A DNA stretch of 64,000 bases from Bradyrhizobium frederickii (GCF_004570865.1 NZ_SPQS01000017.1:62001-126000), one strand, 5' to 3'. Counted from the first letter of the stretch, positions 7,750-17,567 are shown. The notes: generated by a model from the letters alone, not told the origin. Translations and numbers: made by a program.

Positions 7750-9981
7750 CTAATAGGAGGCAGCCGCGTGCGGCGGAGAAACCGGCTCTTGCTCAACTTG
7801 CCTTCCATCGCAAGCATGGCTCCCCTGCGGGGCCCCAGCCGGGATGCTACGAACCCACTCATTCAGGTCAGCCGATGCTGGTCTGCCGAGCAAATAGCCT
7901 TGGACGAGATCCAGTCCTTGGCCCCTCAGGTAATGTAGCTGCTCCTCGGTCTCGACGCCCTCTGCAGTAACTTGCACCCCTAAGCCGGCCGCCAGAGTCA
8001 TGATCGAGGCCACCACCGTCCTGTTCGCCGGGTTCGTCACTAGGCCTTTGGTGAAGGATCGATCGATCTTCACCTTGTCGAAGGGGAATGAGACTACCGA
8101 ACCAAGCGATGCATATCCCACACCGAAGTCGTCCAGCGCGATCGATATCCCGATGTTCTTGAGGTGGCGAAAGAGCAAGAGGTTCTCCTCCTTCTCCTGC
8201 AGCAGAATGGATTCCGTGACCTCGAACTCGAGCCGATCGGGCGACAAACCTGTTTCCAGCAGCGCGCTCAGCACATCGTCGAACAGAGCCGGTCCTCGAA
8301 ACTGCGCAGGAGACAGGTTGACGGCGACCTTGATCCCCTTGGGCCACGACGCTGCGTCTGCGCACGCCTGACGAAGAATCCACCGGCCTAAGGGCTCCAT
8401 AAGGCCGGTCTCTTCAGCGAGTCCAATGAAGCGATCCGGGTAAAGCAGGCCCTCAGAGGGATGACGCCATCGCACCAAGGCCTCCATCACCCGCGGCTGC
8501 AGCGTCTTCGCATCAAAGATCGGCTGATAGTGCAATTCGAAATCGCCCCGGGCCACGGACTCGCGGAGCTCGCCGACACGCCGATTGCGGGCTTGCGCGT
8601 TCCTGTGCATCTCTTCTTCGAAGAACCGATAGCCGTTTCGGCCCTCCGCCTTAACGCGATAGAGGGCGAGATCTGCTTTGTAGAGCAGTTCGGAAGCCGT
8701 GGAGCCGTGCCGGGGTGCGAGCGCCAATCCGATACTCACCCCGACCGAGACGTCCTGTGCCGCGACCGAGAACGGTATCGCTACGATTTCGAGCAGGGTG
8801 ACCACAAGTCTTTCCGCCTGTTCGCGCCCTTCTCCAGTGTTGAACTGAACGATCGCGAACTCGTCGCCTCCCAGACGGGCGATCAGATCGCCATCGGCCG
8901 AAACCGACTTGAGGCGCCTGCTCAGCTGCCTGAGCAAGGCGTCACCGGCAGCATGCCCCAGCGTATCATTCACCCACTTGAACCCGTCGAGATCCAGCAA
9001 GTAGACGATCAGCTCCTGTTCGCTCGCATTTGCTTGTGCAAGCCGGTTCGATAGCTCCTCGAGCAGGGCGGCCCGGTTCAAAAGCCCGGTCAAAGCGTCG
9101 TGGCGGGCCGCATAGTGCACCAGCGCTTCGGCGTTCTTCCGAGCTGTTATGTCGACCCGGATTGCCATGTAGGCCACCGGCTTCCCCTCCGGACCGAGTT
9201 GAGGAGTAATGACCGTATCGACCCAATATAAACTGCCGCCTTTCGCTTTGTTGCAGAGCTCTCCGCGCCAGACCCGGCCGCGCGCGAGTTGACGATACAT
9301 CTGGCGGAAGAACTCACGTGAATGAACCCCGGATTTCAGGATGCGGTGATTGCTTCCGATGAGCTCGTCACGGTTGTAGCCGCTGATTTCGCAGAGCCGG
9401 TCATTGGCATAAGTGATCGTACCGCGCACATCGGTGACTGCGACAATGACCGCTTGGTCGATGGCATATTGCTTCTCGATTAGCTCCTGCCTTGCCGCTT
9501 CGGCCCGAAGCTCGGCAAGCCGCAGCTGGGTGATGTCCCGATGCCTTTCGACAAAGCCACCTCCCTCCATGGGATGCATGTCGAGCTCTATGAACGTCCC
9601 GCCTTCAAGTCCGTAGCTGGTTCGGAATTCTGCTCTAAGCTGGATCGCCGCCATGTACTCGGCAATCCGGGCGCCCGCAGACATTCCGTTAGCGCCGGCA
9701 TACCGGCTGACCAGAAGGTCCTGCACGTGTGTCCCAGCGGCAACCTGCGAGTGTGTCAGGCCATACAAATTGCGATGCAGCTCGTTGCCGATCACCAAAC
9801 GCGACCGTTCGTCGAAAACGCACAAGCCATGAGAGCTACTTTCGATGGCCGCATGAACCAGTCGCTCCCAGTCCATGGCCGGAGAGCCGCGAGGGCCGAT
9901 AGCAGATCGTGACGCCGGCCGGCTCTCGGCCGCAGGTAGAACTTCGCTCATCGCAGCAGGAATTGTATTGCCCGATCTCAT
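7750..9981 (-). CDS. PAS-PAS-GGDEF-EAL cyclic-di-GMP turnover protein
   Basis: A 743-residue cytoplasmic protein with two PAS domains (about residues 35-160 and 170-300), a GGDEF domain (about 310-470) and an EAL domain (about 485-730). The diguanylate cyclase signature RLGGDEFAIVQ is intact. In the EAL domain the signature EALVRW, the NLSPAQF, DDFGVG and KIDRSF segments and the EGVE motif are present, so both activities are possible. No membrane helix is seen. ATG 9981 is preferred; an in-frame TTG at 10023 would overlap the chemoreceptor gene. It lies 19 nt downstream of that gene and is probably cotranscribed, linking oxygen sensing to c-di-GMP. Confidence 0.88.
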   Translation of the reverse strand: MRSGNTIPAAMSEVLPAAESRPASRSAIGPRGSPAMDWERLVHAAIESSSHGLCVFDERSRLVIGNELHRNLYGLTHSQVAAGTHVQDLLVSRYAGANGMSAGARIAEYMAAIQLRAEFRTSYGLEGGTFIELDMHPMEGGGFVERHRDITQLRLAELRAEAARQELIEKQYAIDQAVIVAVTDVRGTITYANDRLCEISGYNRDELIGSNHRILKSGVHSREFFRQMYRQLARGRVWRGELCNKAKGGSLYWVDTVITPQLGPEGKPVAYMAIRVDITARKNAEALVHYAARHDALTGLLNRAALLEELSNRLAQANASEQELIVYLLDLDGFKWVNDTLGHAAGDALLRQLSRRLKSVSADGDLIARLGGDEFAIVQFNTGEGREQAERLVVTLLEIVAIPFSVAAQDVSVGVSIGLALAPRHGSTASELLYKADLALYRVKAEGRNGYRFFEEEMHRNAQARNRRVGELRESVARGDFELHYQPIFDAKTLQPRVMEALVRWRHPSEGLLYPDRFIGLAEETGLMEPLGRWILRQACADAASWPKGIKVAVNLSPAQFRGPALFDDVLSALLETGLSPDRLEFEVTESILLQEKEENLLLFRHLKNIGISIALDDFGVGYASLGSVVSFPFDKVKIDRSFTKGLVTNPANRTVVASIMTLAAGLGVQVTAEGVETEEQLHYLRGQGLDLVQGYLLGRPASADLNEWVRSIPAGAPQGSHACDGRQVEQEPVSPPHAAASY

Positions 9982-10000
9982 GACTTTTTGCGACGCAACG

Positions 10001-11359
10001 CTAGGCGGCTTTGATTTCGTCAAAGAATGCGTCTACCTCGGACCGCAGAGCCGATGCCTGGCCGGAAAGCGCCTCGGAGGCGCTCAGCAGCCTTCCCGCG
10101 GTCTGCCGCGTTTCAGCAGCGCCTTGGCTGACTCCGCTTATGTTGCTCGAAACCTCCTGCGTGCCGAGCGCGGCTTGCTGAACGTTACGTGCGATCTCGG
10201 CTGTCGCGACACCCTGCTCCTCCACGGCGGCTGCTATGATCGTGGCGATTTCGTTGATGGATTCGATCGTGCCGCCGATCTCCTGCATTGCCGTCACCGA
10301 CTGCTTCGTCGCGCTCTGGATCGACGAGATCTGCTCCCCGATTTCACCGGTTGCTCTTGCTGTCTGCTCCGCCAAGGCCTTGACCTCGGCAGCAACGACC
10401 GCGAAGCCGCGACCCGCCTCACCGGCCCTCGCGGCCTCGATCGTGGCATTCAGCGCCAGCAGATTGGTTTGCCCGGCGATCGACTTGATCAATTCCACCA
10501 CGTCGTCGATGCGTTGAGCCGCTTTTGCGAGGCTCTGGACAGTGGCGCCGGACTTCGCGGCCTGCTCCACGGCAATGCTCGCAATCCGCGTCGATTCCGA
10601 GACCTGACGGGCAATTTCCCGGATCGAGGAGGTGAGTTGCTCGGTCGATGCGGCGACAGCCTGCACATTGGTCGACGCCTCTTCCGAAGCTGCCGCCACG
10701 GTCGCCGATTGTTGGGTCGATTGCGAAGAACTCGCCGCCAGCGCACTCGCTGCATCCTGCAGCTGGGCAGAGGATCCACCAACCGTATTCAACACCGCTT
10801 TCATCCGCTCGTCGAAGGCACAAATGGCGGCGCGGACCTTCTCTTGGCGCTTCTCCCGTTCGGCGAGCATTGCCTCCTGGTAGACAGAGATCGCGATCTC
10901 CATATCCAGCATCACAGCGCAATTGACTGCACTCAGAACCTCGCAGAGGTGCGATGGCCTCCAGCGATACTGCCGTATGCCCACCGCTATGAGCTGATTG
11001 AGAACGAAATTGTAGCCGCCGATGTACCATCGCGGCTCCAGGCCGATCTTGTTGTGCACCATCCCGATGGCACGAACGCCCTTCAGGTACTCGTCGTCGA
11101 ACCGGCCGTTGAACAAGCGAGCCCAGTGCGTGCCCTGCGCCACTTTCAGCCGAGGAACGTTGTTGCCGACCAGGCTCGCCAATTGCGGCTCGATCGTGAG
11201 ATGCCGGTAGAAGCCGTCAAGAATTCGCGGAACCTCCGGCTCGGCGATGGTCCAGAATTCCCGCAACAGCTCGCCGGTTCGGGCTGTAATACCCATGAAG
11301 CGCATCCTGACTCGACGATGCTGATCAGAGGTGGAGTCCGCAGCTAATTCGGTGGTCAC
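10001..11359 (-). CDS. Globin-coupled methyl-accepting chemotaxis protein (HemAT-like)
   Basis: A soluble 452-residue receptor. Residues 20-175 form a protoglobin sensor with proximal His H102 (VHNKIGLEPRWYIGGY), as in HemAT. Residues 180-450 form a cytoplasmic signalling coiled coil with the conserved hairpin tip (GQTNLLALNATIEAARAGEAGRGFAVVA). There are no membrane segments. The family binds O2 at heme and signals aerotaxis through CheA. The start is GTG 11359, 8 nt after a strong GGGAGG. It is followed at once by the GGDEF-EAL gene, so the pair may share an oxygen input. Confidence 0.92.
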   Translation of the reverse strand: MTTELAADSTSDQHRRVRMRFMGITARTGELLREFWTIAEPEVPRILDGFYRHLTIEPQLASLVGNNVPRLKVAQGTHWARLFNGRFDDEYLKGVRAIGMVHNKIGLEPRWYIGGYNFVLNQLIAVGIRQYRWRPSHLCEVLSAVNCAVMLDMEIAISVYQEAMLAEREKRQEKVRAAICAFDERMKAVLNTVGGSSAQLQDAASALAASSSQSTQQSATVAAASEEASTNVQAVAASTEQLTSSIREIARQVSESTRIASIAVEQAAKSGATVQSLAKAAQRIDDVVELIKSIAGQTNLLALNATIEAARAGEAGRGFAVVAAEVKALAEQTARATGEIGEQISSIQSATKQSVTAMQEIGGTIESINEIATIIAAAVEEQGVATAEIARNVQQAALGTQEVSSNISGVSQGAAETRQTAGRLLSASEALSGQASALRSEVDAFFDEIKAA

Positions 11360-11434
11360 GATGACATCCTCCCAAATTGCAAGCTTGAAAACGAATGGGT
11401 AAACGCGGCCTCGCCAATCAACGACGCAGGCTGA

Positions 11435-11581
11435 TTAGCTGGAAAGAGCGCCCGCGATGTCCAAAGAGGAATATTTACCGAGCGCGATATCAGGCTCGAT
11501 CCGGCGGACAAGGGAAGGCGTGCATTCAGCCAACAGCTGAGTGCGGGTACCAATTCCGAGGTATCGAAAGATGTCTCTCAT
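11435..11581 (-). pseudogene. Possible remnant of a LuxR/FixJ-type HTH C-terminus
   Basis: A 48-codon ORF beginning MRDIFRYLGIGTRTQLL. This resembles the end of a LuxR-type recognition helix and its tail (the usual pattern is R-x-I-F-x-K-L-G-V-x-x-R-T-Q-x). The upstream helices and any receiver domain are absent in all three frames, so a functional regulator is unlikely. The surrounding 440-nt gap between the chemoreceptor and the PAS-XRE gene holds nothing else recognisable apart from short dyads near 11603-11618 and 11634-11650. It could instead be a short unrelated ORF. Confidence 0.3.
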
Positions 11582-11800
11582 GATTCCCGCCCTGAAAGAC
11601 CGACTGTAATGTCGGAACAATAGTGCGGAACGGCTAACCTTTTGTTAGGCAAAATTGGTGCTCGGCTTTCGTGGCACGCGCCATTGCGCGCGATGAAGCT
11701 CGAGAATCACGCGAGCAAAGCGCCAAATTTGCTGGTTGAAGGTGAGATATGCGGGTCGCGCGAGCCAATTCGGCTCGGCCGTCCATGTCAGCGCGCCAAT

Positions 11801-12802
11801 TTAGCGCGGACGCACGCCCGGCTTGCCTGTTTTCGGAAAGAAGAACTCGACACCCGCCTTCGAAAGTGTGGCTTCGATCGACGAAAGGGCGGGATCGTTG
11901 TGATTTGGAGCCGCATCCAATTCCTCGATCCGCCGTATCGTTGCGCGACTGATGCCCGCGGCATGGGCCAGATCCATGACGGACCAGCGCAAGAGACCTC
12001 GGGCCGCCCTGACCTGCGCGCCGGTGATCGAGTCGCCCGCGGACCCGGCTGTGTCGGGCTCGAGATCGACGCTTATCCCGAGCCATTCCTTGACGTTGCC
12101 GGCGCCATCGAGCACCGGCTGGCCCGTCGAGCGCTTCCATTTGAAGCTGCCGTCTGCGTGCCGGATCCGATGTACGACATCGTAGCCTCGCTTCTCGCGG
12201 CTGGCCGCTTCGCGCACCTTGATGGTATCATCGCGGTCATCTGGGTGTATCAGCTGGAGCCAGCCGGAATTCAGCACAGCGGCCTGAACTTCTGCGCCGT
12301 GCTCACAATTGATGACCTCGTGGAGGCGGCCATCAGACTTCGCAACCCAGACAACGGCGCCAGTGGCCTTCACCAAGGCCCGGTATCGCTCGTCGGCAAC
12401 CCGAAGCCGACTGAGTTGGTCTTCCTGGACCGTGACGTCCGTGCAAACGCCTAACGCTTTCTCCGAGTTGCCCTCGTCATCGACGAAAACGATGATCTGG
12501 CAATAAATCCATGCGACGTTGCCGCCTCGTCGGATGACGCGGAATTTCCGTCTGATGGTAGACGCTTTGCGAACGATCCGATCGACCTCGGCCTGCGCGC
12601 CCCGATCCTCGGGATGCGTCACCTGAAGAATGGAAGAGAAGGACGGAAGTACCTTTCCGGGTTCGATGCCGAGAAGATCATAGTACCCCCTCGACCACTG
12701 CATTTCATTGGAGCGCAAATCCCAGCTCCAGAAGCCACACCGCAGTTCGCGCTCGATGATACCGAAGGTCTCTTCGGTCCCTCCCTTCAAGAGGCCCAAC
12801 AT
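11801..12802 (-). CDS. PAS-PAS protein with C-terminal XRE-type helix-turn-helix
   Basis: A 333-residue soluble protein. Residues 15-130 and 135-255 are PAS/PAC modules (PEDRG...VDR, HPDDRDDT, and W-K-x-STGQPVLD). Residues 262-325 form an XRE/Cro-type HTH: GAQVRAARGLLRWSVMDLA followed by AGISRATIRRIE. Ligand-sensing PAS domains joined directly to an XRE DNA-binding domain suggest a one-component transcription regulator without kinase or receiver. No PAS cofactor residue can be assigned. It forms part of a run of sensory genes with the chemoreceptor and GGDEF-EAL protein, but sits 440 nt upstream of them and is probably transcribed separately. Confidence 0.82.
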   Translation of the reverse strand: MLGLLKGGTEETFGIIERELRCGFWSWDLRSNEMQWSRGYYDLLGIEPGKVLPSFSSILQVTHPEDRGAQAEVDRIVRKASTIRRKFRVIRRGGNVAWIYCQIIVFVDDEGNSEKALGVCTDVTVQEDQLSRLRVADERYRALVKATGAVVWVAKSDGRLHEVINCEHGAEVQAAVLNSGWLQLIHPDDRDDTIKVREAASREKRGYDVVHRIRHADGSFKWKRSTGQPVLDGAGNVKEWLGISVDLEPDTAGSAGDSITGAQVRAARGLLRWSVMDLAHAAGISRATIRRIEELDAAPNHNDPALSSIEATLSKAGVEFFFPKTGKPGVRPR

Positions 12803-12889
12803 TTCCTGCTCTTAGCTCTCCGACCGTCGCAAATTAGCTAACTCTGCCGTCTTGTCCAGCTCGTCTGATCTATTATTCCGACGGCGCAC

Positions 12890-13345
12890 CTAATCGCAGA
12901 TCAGCACCCGGCGGTGGCGCCTGTAGACGTAAGCGCAGTTGCCGCTCGCGTAGTAGCTGGAGCGCGAATCATCATAGGCATGACCCGCATAAACGCCGGC
13001 GGCGTACGCACCGGCGTATGACGCCGCACGCGTGCCATAGGTGCCGAGTCTGTGGTGAGCATAGTCGCCCCTCCCGATATTCACCGAGACCGCCCGCGCA
13101 GAGTTTGCGACCGTCGGCACGCGACCGAGACCTCTTGCGGCGGGATCGGCGCGTGGTACAGCCGCAGGACCAAGGCGCGGCGGTGGCGCACCGAGACCAG
13201 GACCCGGGCCCGGTCGAGGCGGGCCGGCGGCGGGAACCGCAGGAGACGCCATCGGAGGCGGCGGGGGGAATTGCGCGAACGCGGCAGCGGGCATCGTCGC
13301 GAACGCCACGCCCAGCGTGACGGCAAGGGGCTTCAATGAAAGCAT
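12890..13345 (-). CDS. Small secreted Pro-rich protein
   Basis: A 151-residue protein with a signal peptide (cleavage after AAAFA, about residue 24). A Pro/Gly/Ala-rich region (about 25-75) is followed by a Tyr/Ala/Gly-rich C-terminus containing two Cys (CAYVYRRHRRVLIC). It is probably periplasmic or surface associated. No family function is recognised. It starts 11 nt after the end of the RND pump gene and is likely the last gene of that operon, though it has no resemblance to an outer-membrane factor. Confidence 0.7.
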   Translation of the reverse strand: MLSLKPLAVTLGVAFATMPAAAFAQFPPPPPMASPAVPAAGPPRPGPGPGLGAPPPRLGPAAVPRADPAARGLGRVPTVANSARAVSVNIGRGDYAHHRLGTYGTRAASYAGAYAAGVYAGHAYDDSRSSYYASGNCAYVYRRHRRVLICD

Positions 13346-13356
13346 TCTCGTCTCCT

Positions 13357-16300
13357 TCAGGCTTGCGTCTCGAGCGCGAGCTCCGGCGCATCGTGCGCGG
13401 AGGCCAGATCGGCTCGAGCCGCGTGAGATTCACCCATCGGCGGTCCATTCACCTGTTCTGGATGGATCCTGAACCACGCCACGTACAGCGCCGGCAGAAA
13501 CAGCAGCGTCAGCAGCGTGCCGACGATGATGCCACCCATCATGGCGTAGGCCATCGGACCCCAGAAGATCTCGCGCGCGATCGGAATGAGCGCGAGGCTT
13601 GCGGCGGCGGCTGTCAGCAGGATCGGCCGCATGCGGTGCTCGGTCGCCTCCAGCACCGCATCCCAGGGCGGCCTGCCCTCCTTTTTCAGATCCTCGATCT
13701 GCACGATCAGGATCACGGAGTTCCGGACCAGGATGCCGATGAGGGCCAGCACGCCGAGGATGGCGACGAAGCCGAGCGGCGCACCGCTGGGCAGCATCGC
13801 CATGACGACGCCGATCAACGCGAGCGGCGCGACCGCGAACACCAGGAACAGGCGCGAAAAGCTCTGCAACTGCACCATTAGCACCGTCGCCATGACGAAC
13901 AGCATCAGTGGCACGACCGCAATGATGGGCCCCTGGCTCTTGGCACTCTCCTCCACGGAACCGCCGATCTTGAGCGAGTAGCCGGCGGGCAAATGCTTGG
14001 CAAACTCGGCCACCTTCGGCGCGAGCTGGTCGACGATCGTCTTCGGCTGCGCATCGCTGATGACGCCGGCCTTCAGCGTGATGGTGGGAATCCGCGCGCG
14101 CCGCCAGATCGTGGGCTGCTCGAGCTCGTAGCGCAGATTGGCAACGGCTCCGAGCGGCACCGATTGGCCGCCGAGCCCGGTCAATTGCAGGTCGCGCAGC
14201 GTATCGATCGAGGCGCGCTCCGACGCGGTCGCCCGTCCCGTGACATTGACGAGATAGATGCTGTCACGCACCTGCGTGACCGCCGAGCCCTGAAGCACGG
14301 AGTTCAGCGTGGTGGCAATGTCTTCCGAAGTCACGCCGAGCTGGCGCGCCTTATCCTGAAGGACGTCGACCTTAACGACGCGCGCCGGCTCCATCCAATC
14401 GAACACCACGTTGCCGAGGTCGGGGCTGCTGCGGATGACACCTGCAAGCTTCTGCGAGAGGTTGCGGACTTCTGCGATGTCGGGGCCGCTCAGGCGGTAT
14501 TGCACCGGACGGCCGACGGGAGGGCCGACCTCAAGCAGCTTGACGTAGGTGTCGGTGCCCGGAAAGGTCTTCCTCAAATAATCCTCGAACTGCGCCTTGA
14601 CCCGGTCGCGCGCGGGGATGCCGCCCTTGGTCACGATCACCTGCTGGCCGAACCAGGTGTTAGCGGTCTGAAGATCGAACGACAGCACGAAGCGGGGCGC
14701 GCCCGTGCCGACATAGGTGGACCAGTGCTCGACCGAATCGTTGCCCTGCAACTGCTCGCGCTCGAAGCGGGCCATCTGCGTGTTGGTCTCGGTGATCGAG
14801 GCGTTCTGGGGCAGGTTCCAGTCGATCACGAGCTCGGCGCGGTCCGACGAGGGAAAGAACTGCTGTTGCACGAACTGCAAGCCGAACAAGGCGAGCAGGA
14901 AGGCGCCGACCGTCACGGCGATGGTGCTCCAGCGGTGATGCATGCAGAACAGGAGCAGGCGCGCGAACATCTGCGCCAGGCGACTCTTCTGCTCGTGATG
15001 TCCCTTCATCCTGGCCGGCAAGATGGTGACGCCGAGAAGCGGCGTGAACAATACGGCGACGATCCACGAGACGATCAACGACACCGCGATCACCACGAAC
15101 AAGGTGAAGGTGAACTCGCCTGCGTTGCTGCTGTTGAGCCCGATCGGGATGAAGCCGGCCACGGTGACGAGCGTTCCCGTCAACATCGGGAACGCGGTCG
15201 ACGTATAGACGTGGGTTGCCGCCTTTTCGAGGGGATCGCCGATCTCGAGCCGCGCCACCATCATCTCGACCGCAATCATGGCATCGTCGACCAGGAGGCC
15301 GAGCGCGATGATCAGGGCCCCCAGCGAAATTCGCTGCAGCGAAATGTCGCAATAGGCCATCACGACGAAAGTGATCGCGAGCACGAGCGGAATGGCGATG
15401 GCGACCACGAGCCCGGCACGCAGGCCCAAACTCAGGAAGCTGATGCCGAGCACGATGATGACGGCCTCGAACAACGCTTCGGTGAACCCGGAAACGGCGT
15501 GCTCGACCACAACAGGCTGGTCGGCGACGAGGTGCACCCCGACGCCGATCGGCAGGTCGGCAATGACCTTGGTCATCTCCTCCTTCAGCGCCTCGCCGAA
15601 CTGAAGCAGATTGGCTCCGGATTTCATGCCGATCGCGAGCGCGATGGCGGGTTGACCGTTGTACCTGAACAGCGTTGACGGCGGATCGACGTAACCCCGC
15701 GTGATGGTCGCGACATCGGTCAGCGGGAAGAAACGATCGTTGATGCGAAGATTAACCGCCTTCAGGCTGGCCTCTGAGGCGAACTGGCCGTTCACACGGA
15801 CGCTGATCCGCTCCGGCCCTTCCTGGAATACGCCGGAGGGCGCCACCGCGTTCTGGCCCTGCAGAGAATTCATGATGGCGTGGACGTCGAGGCCGAGGGC
15901 GGCGACCTTTCGGGTGGAGAATTCGAGATAGATGACCTCGTCCTGCGCGCCGAGGATATCGACCTTGCCGACGTCGGGCACCGTAAGCACCTTGGCGCGC
16001 ACGTCCTCGACCCGATCGCGGAGCTGCCGCTGGCTCAAGCCGTCGCTGGTGAAGGCATAGACGTTGCCGAAAACGTCGCCAAAGCGATCGTTGAAACCGG
16101 GGCCGATCACGCCTTGCGGGAAGTCGCCCTTTATGTCCGCGATCATGTTGCGAACGCGGACCCAGGTCGGCTTGACGGCGGCCGCCTTGGTCGAATCGCG
16201 CAAATAGACGAAGATGACGGTCTGGCCCGCGACCGTCACGCTCTTGGTGTAGTCGAGGGATTCGAGTTCCTCCAACTTCTTCTCGATGCGGTCGGTGACC

Positions 16301-16494
16301 TGACGCGTCATCTCCTCAGGCGAGGCGCCGGGCCACTGCGCCTGGATCACCATGGTCTTGATGGTGAAGTCAGGGTCCTCCTGGCGTCCGAGCTGGAGAT
16401 AGGCAAACAGGCCGGCCGCCATGAAGGCAATCATGAAATACCAGACGAGCGAGCGATGGCCGAGCGCCCAGTCGGATAGGTTGAACGACTTCAT
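13357..16494 (-). CDS. RND-family efflux pump, inner-membrane permease
   Basis: A 1045-residue permease, the normal length for RND pumps. It has one N-terminal helix (about 15-33), a large periplasmic loop, a helix bundle (about 335-530), a second periplasmic loop and a final bundle (about 870-1020). The proton-relay acidic pair is present in GLLVDDAMIAVEMM. The start overlaps the upstream adaptor gene by 4 nt. Having two adaptors and one pump resembles the TriABC arrangement of Pseudomonas aeruginosa, but substrates cannot be inferred. No outer-membrane channel is encoded nearby, so a shared TolC-like protein is needed. Confidence 0.92.
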   Translation of the reverse strand: MKSFNLSDWALGHRSLVWYFMIAFMAAGLFAYLQLGRQEDPDFTIKTMVIQAQWPGASPEEMTRQVTDRIEKKLEELESLDYTKSVTVAGQTVIFVYLRDSTKAAAVKPTWVRVRNMIADIKGDFPQGVIGPGFNDRFGDVFGNVYAFTSDGLSQRQLRDRVEDVRAKVLTVPDVGKVDILGAQDEVIYLEFSTRKVAALGLDVHAIMNSLQGQNAVAPSGVFQEGPERISVRVNGQFASEASLKAVNLRINDRFFPLTDVATITRGYVDPPSTLFRYNGQPAIALAIGMKSGANLLQFGEALKEEMTKVIADLPIGVGVHLVADQPVVVEHAVSGFTEALFEAVIIVLGISFLSLGLRAGLVVAIAIPLVLAITFVVMAYCDISLQRISLGALIIALGLLVDDAMIAVEMMVARLEIGDPLEKAATHVYTSTAFPMLTGTLVTVAGFIPIGLNSSNAGEFTFTLFVVIAVSLIVSWIVAVLFTPLLGVTILPARMKGHHEQKSRLAQMFARLLLFCMHHRWSTIAVTVGAFLLALFGLQFVQQQFFPSSDRAELVIDWNLPQNASITETNTQMARFEREQLQGNDSVEHWSTYVGTGAPRFVLSFDLQTANTWFGQQVIVTKGGIPARDRVKAQFEDYLRKTFPGTDTYVKLLEVGPPVGRPVQYRLSGPDIAEVRNLSQKLAGVIRSSPDLGNVVFDWMEPARVVKVDVLQDKARQLGVTSEDIATTLNSVLQGSAVTQVRDSIYLVNVTGRATASERASIDTLRDLQLTGLGGQSVPLGAVANLRYELEQPTIWRRARIPTITLKAGVISDAQPKTIVDQLAPKVAEFAKHLPAGYSLKIGGSVEESAKSQGPIIAVVPLMLFVMATVLMVQLQSFSRLFLVFAVAPLALIGVVMAMLPSGAPLGFVAILGVLALIGILVRNSVILIVQIEDLKKEGRPPWDAVLEATEHRMRPILLTAAAASLALIPIAREIFWGPMAYAMMGGIIVGTLLTLLFLPALYVAWFRIHPEQVNGPPMGESHAARADLASAHDAPELALETQA

Positions 16495-17567
16495 TGATCT
16501 TGATCCTGTTCGATGCGGACGTGCTGTCCAGGCCTGAGGCTGTGAATTCCGGCGGTGACGACACGGGCGCCCGCGGCAAGCCCGCTGGTGACGCGAATGC
16601 CCCCTTGTTCGGTGACGCCCTCGATTTTCTGCAGCGCGACGGTGCCGGCGGACTGATCGACCACCCAGACGAAATCGGCGCCGTCCCTGGCGAGCACCGC
16701 TGATGCGGGCAGGTGCAAGGCCTCGCTCTGGTCCTTGCCGAGCTTCGCCGTGACGGTCGCGCCGAGGCGGAAGCTTTCGGGCGGGTTGTCGAGCGCGATC
16801 CGGACGCGCCGCAGCCGCGTCACCGCATCGGCTTGCGGCGCGATTTCGCGGATTCTGCCCTCGACCTGAACGGCAGGAAGAAGCTGCAGGCTGACGGTGA
16901 ACGGGAGACCGACTTCGAGGGGGACAGGGAGGTCTTCCCCGATATCGACGACAGCCTCCCGGATGTCCGGCCGCGCGACCGTCACCACAGTCTGTCCGGG
17001 CGAGACCACCTGGCCGACTTCCGCGCCGACGGCCGTGACGACGCCCCCGAAGTCAGCCTTGATCTTGGCATAGCCAAGCTGCTCAATCGCCTTGGTCAGG
17101 CTCGCCTGCTCCTGTGCGACGCCCGCTTCGGCTCCGGCGCGCGCCTGCTCGGCATTGTCCAGTGTCTGCCTGGTGGTCGCATCGCTGGTGATGAGCGTGC
17201 GTTGCCGATCCTCCGAGGCCTTGGCCGTCGCAAGCTGCGCCTCGGCCTTTGCCAATTGCGCCCGCGCTGCGCGAACGGCGAGATCGAGTGCGGTTGGATC
17301 GATCGCGCCAACGACCTGCCCTTCCTGGACGATGTCGCCAACGTAGACCGGACGCGAAGTCAGCCGTCCGAGGACGCGAAAGCCAAGGTTGGTCTTGTAG
17401 CGCGGCTCGACCACCCCGACGGCAATTGTGCTGTCACCGCTGATCGGCTTGGCAATCATCGAGAGCACGGGGCGAGCAGGCTCCGGCGCGTGCGCCTCCT
17501 TGTCGCAGCCGGCGAGCAACGAGGCCGCCGCGAGCACGCCTGCGATCATCATGACCTGTCGCTTCAT
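16491..17567 (-). CDS. RND efflux periplasmic adaptor (lipoprotein, second of two)
   Basis: A 358-residue membrane-fusion protein with a lipobox (LLAGC, Cys about residue 21), a biotinyl-lipoyl-like domain around GDIVQEGQVVGAIDP, an alpha-helical hairpin (about 85-150), a beta-barrel domain and a membrane-proximal domain. It overlaps the pump gene by 4 nt and the other adaptor gene by 4 nt, so synthesis of all three is coupled. It probably forms a hetero-adaptor with the neighbouring protein to bridge pump and outer-membrane channel. Confidence 0.9.
   Translation of the reverse strand: MKRQVMMIAGVLAAASLLAGCDKEAHAPEPARPVLSMIAKPISGDSTIAVGVVEPRYKTNLGFRVLGRLTSRPVYVGDIVQEGQVVGAIDPTALDLAVRAARAQLAKAEAQLATAKASEDRQRTLITSDATTRQTLDNAEQARAGAEAGVAQEQASLTKAIEQLGYAKIKADFGGVVTAVGAEVGQVVSPGQTVVTVARPDIREAVVDIGEDLPVPLEVGLPFTVSLQLLPAVQVEGRIREIAPQADAVTRLRRVRIALDNPPESFRLGATVTAKLGKDQSEALHLPASAVLARDGADFVWVVDQSAGTVALQKIEGVTEQGGIRVTSGLAAGARVVTAGIHSLRPGQHVRIEQDQDQ

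Noticed and set aside
13993..15678. Plus-strand open frame of 561 codons inside the RND pump gene
   Set aside because: It is opposite a complete RND permease with conserved motifs and shows no domain.
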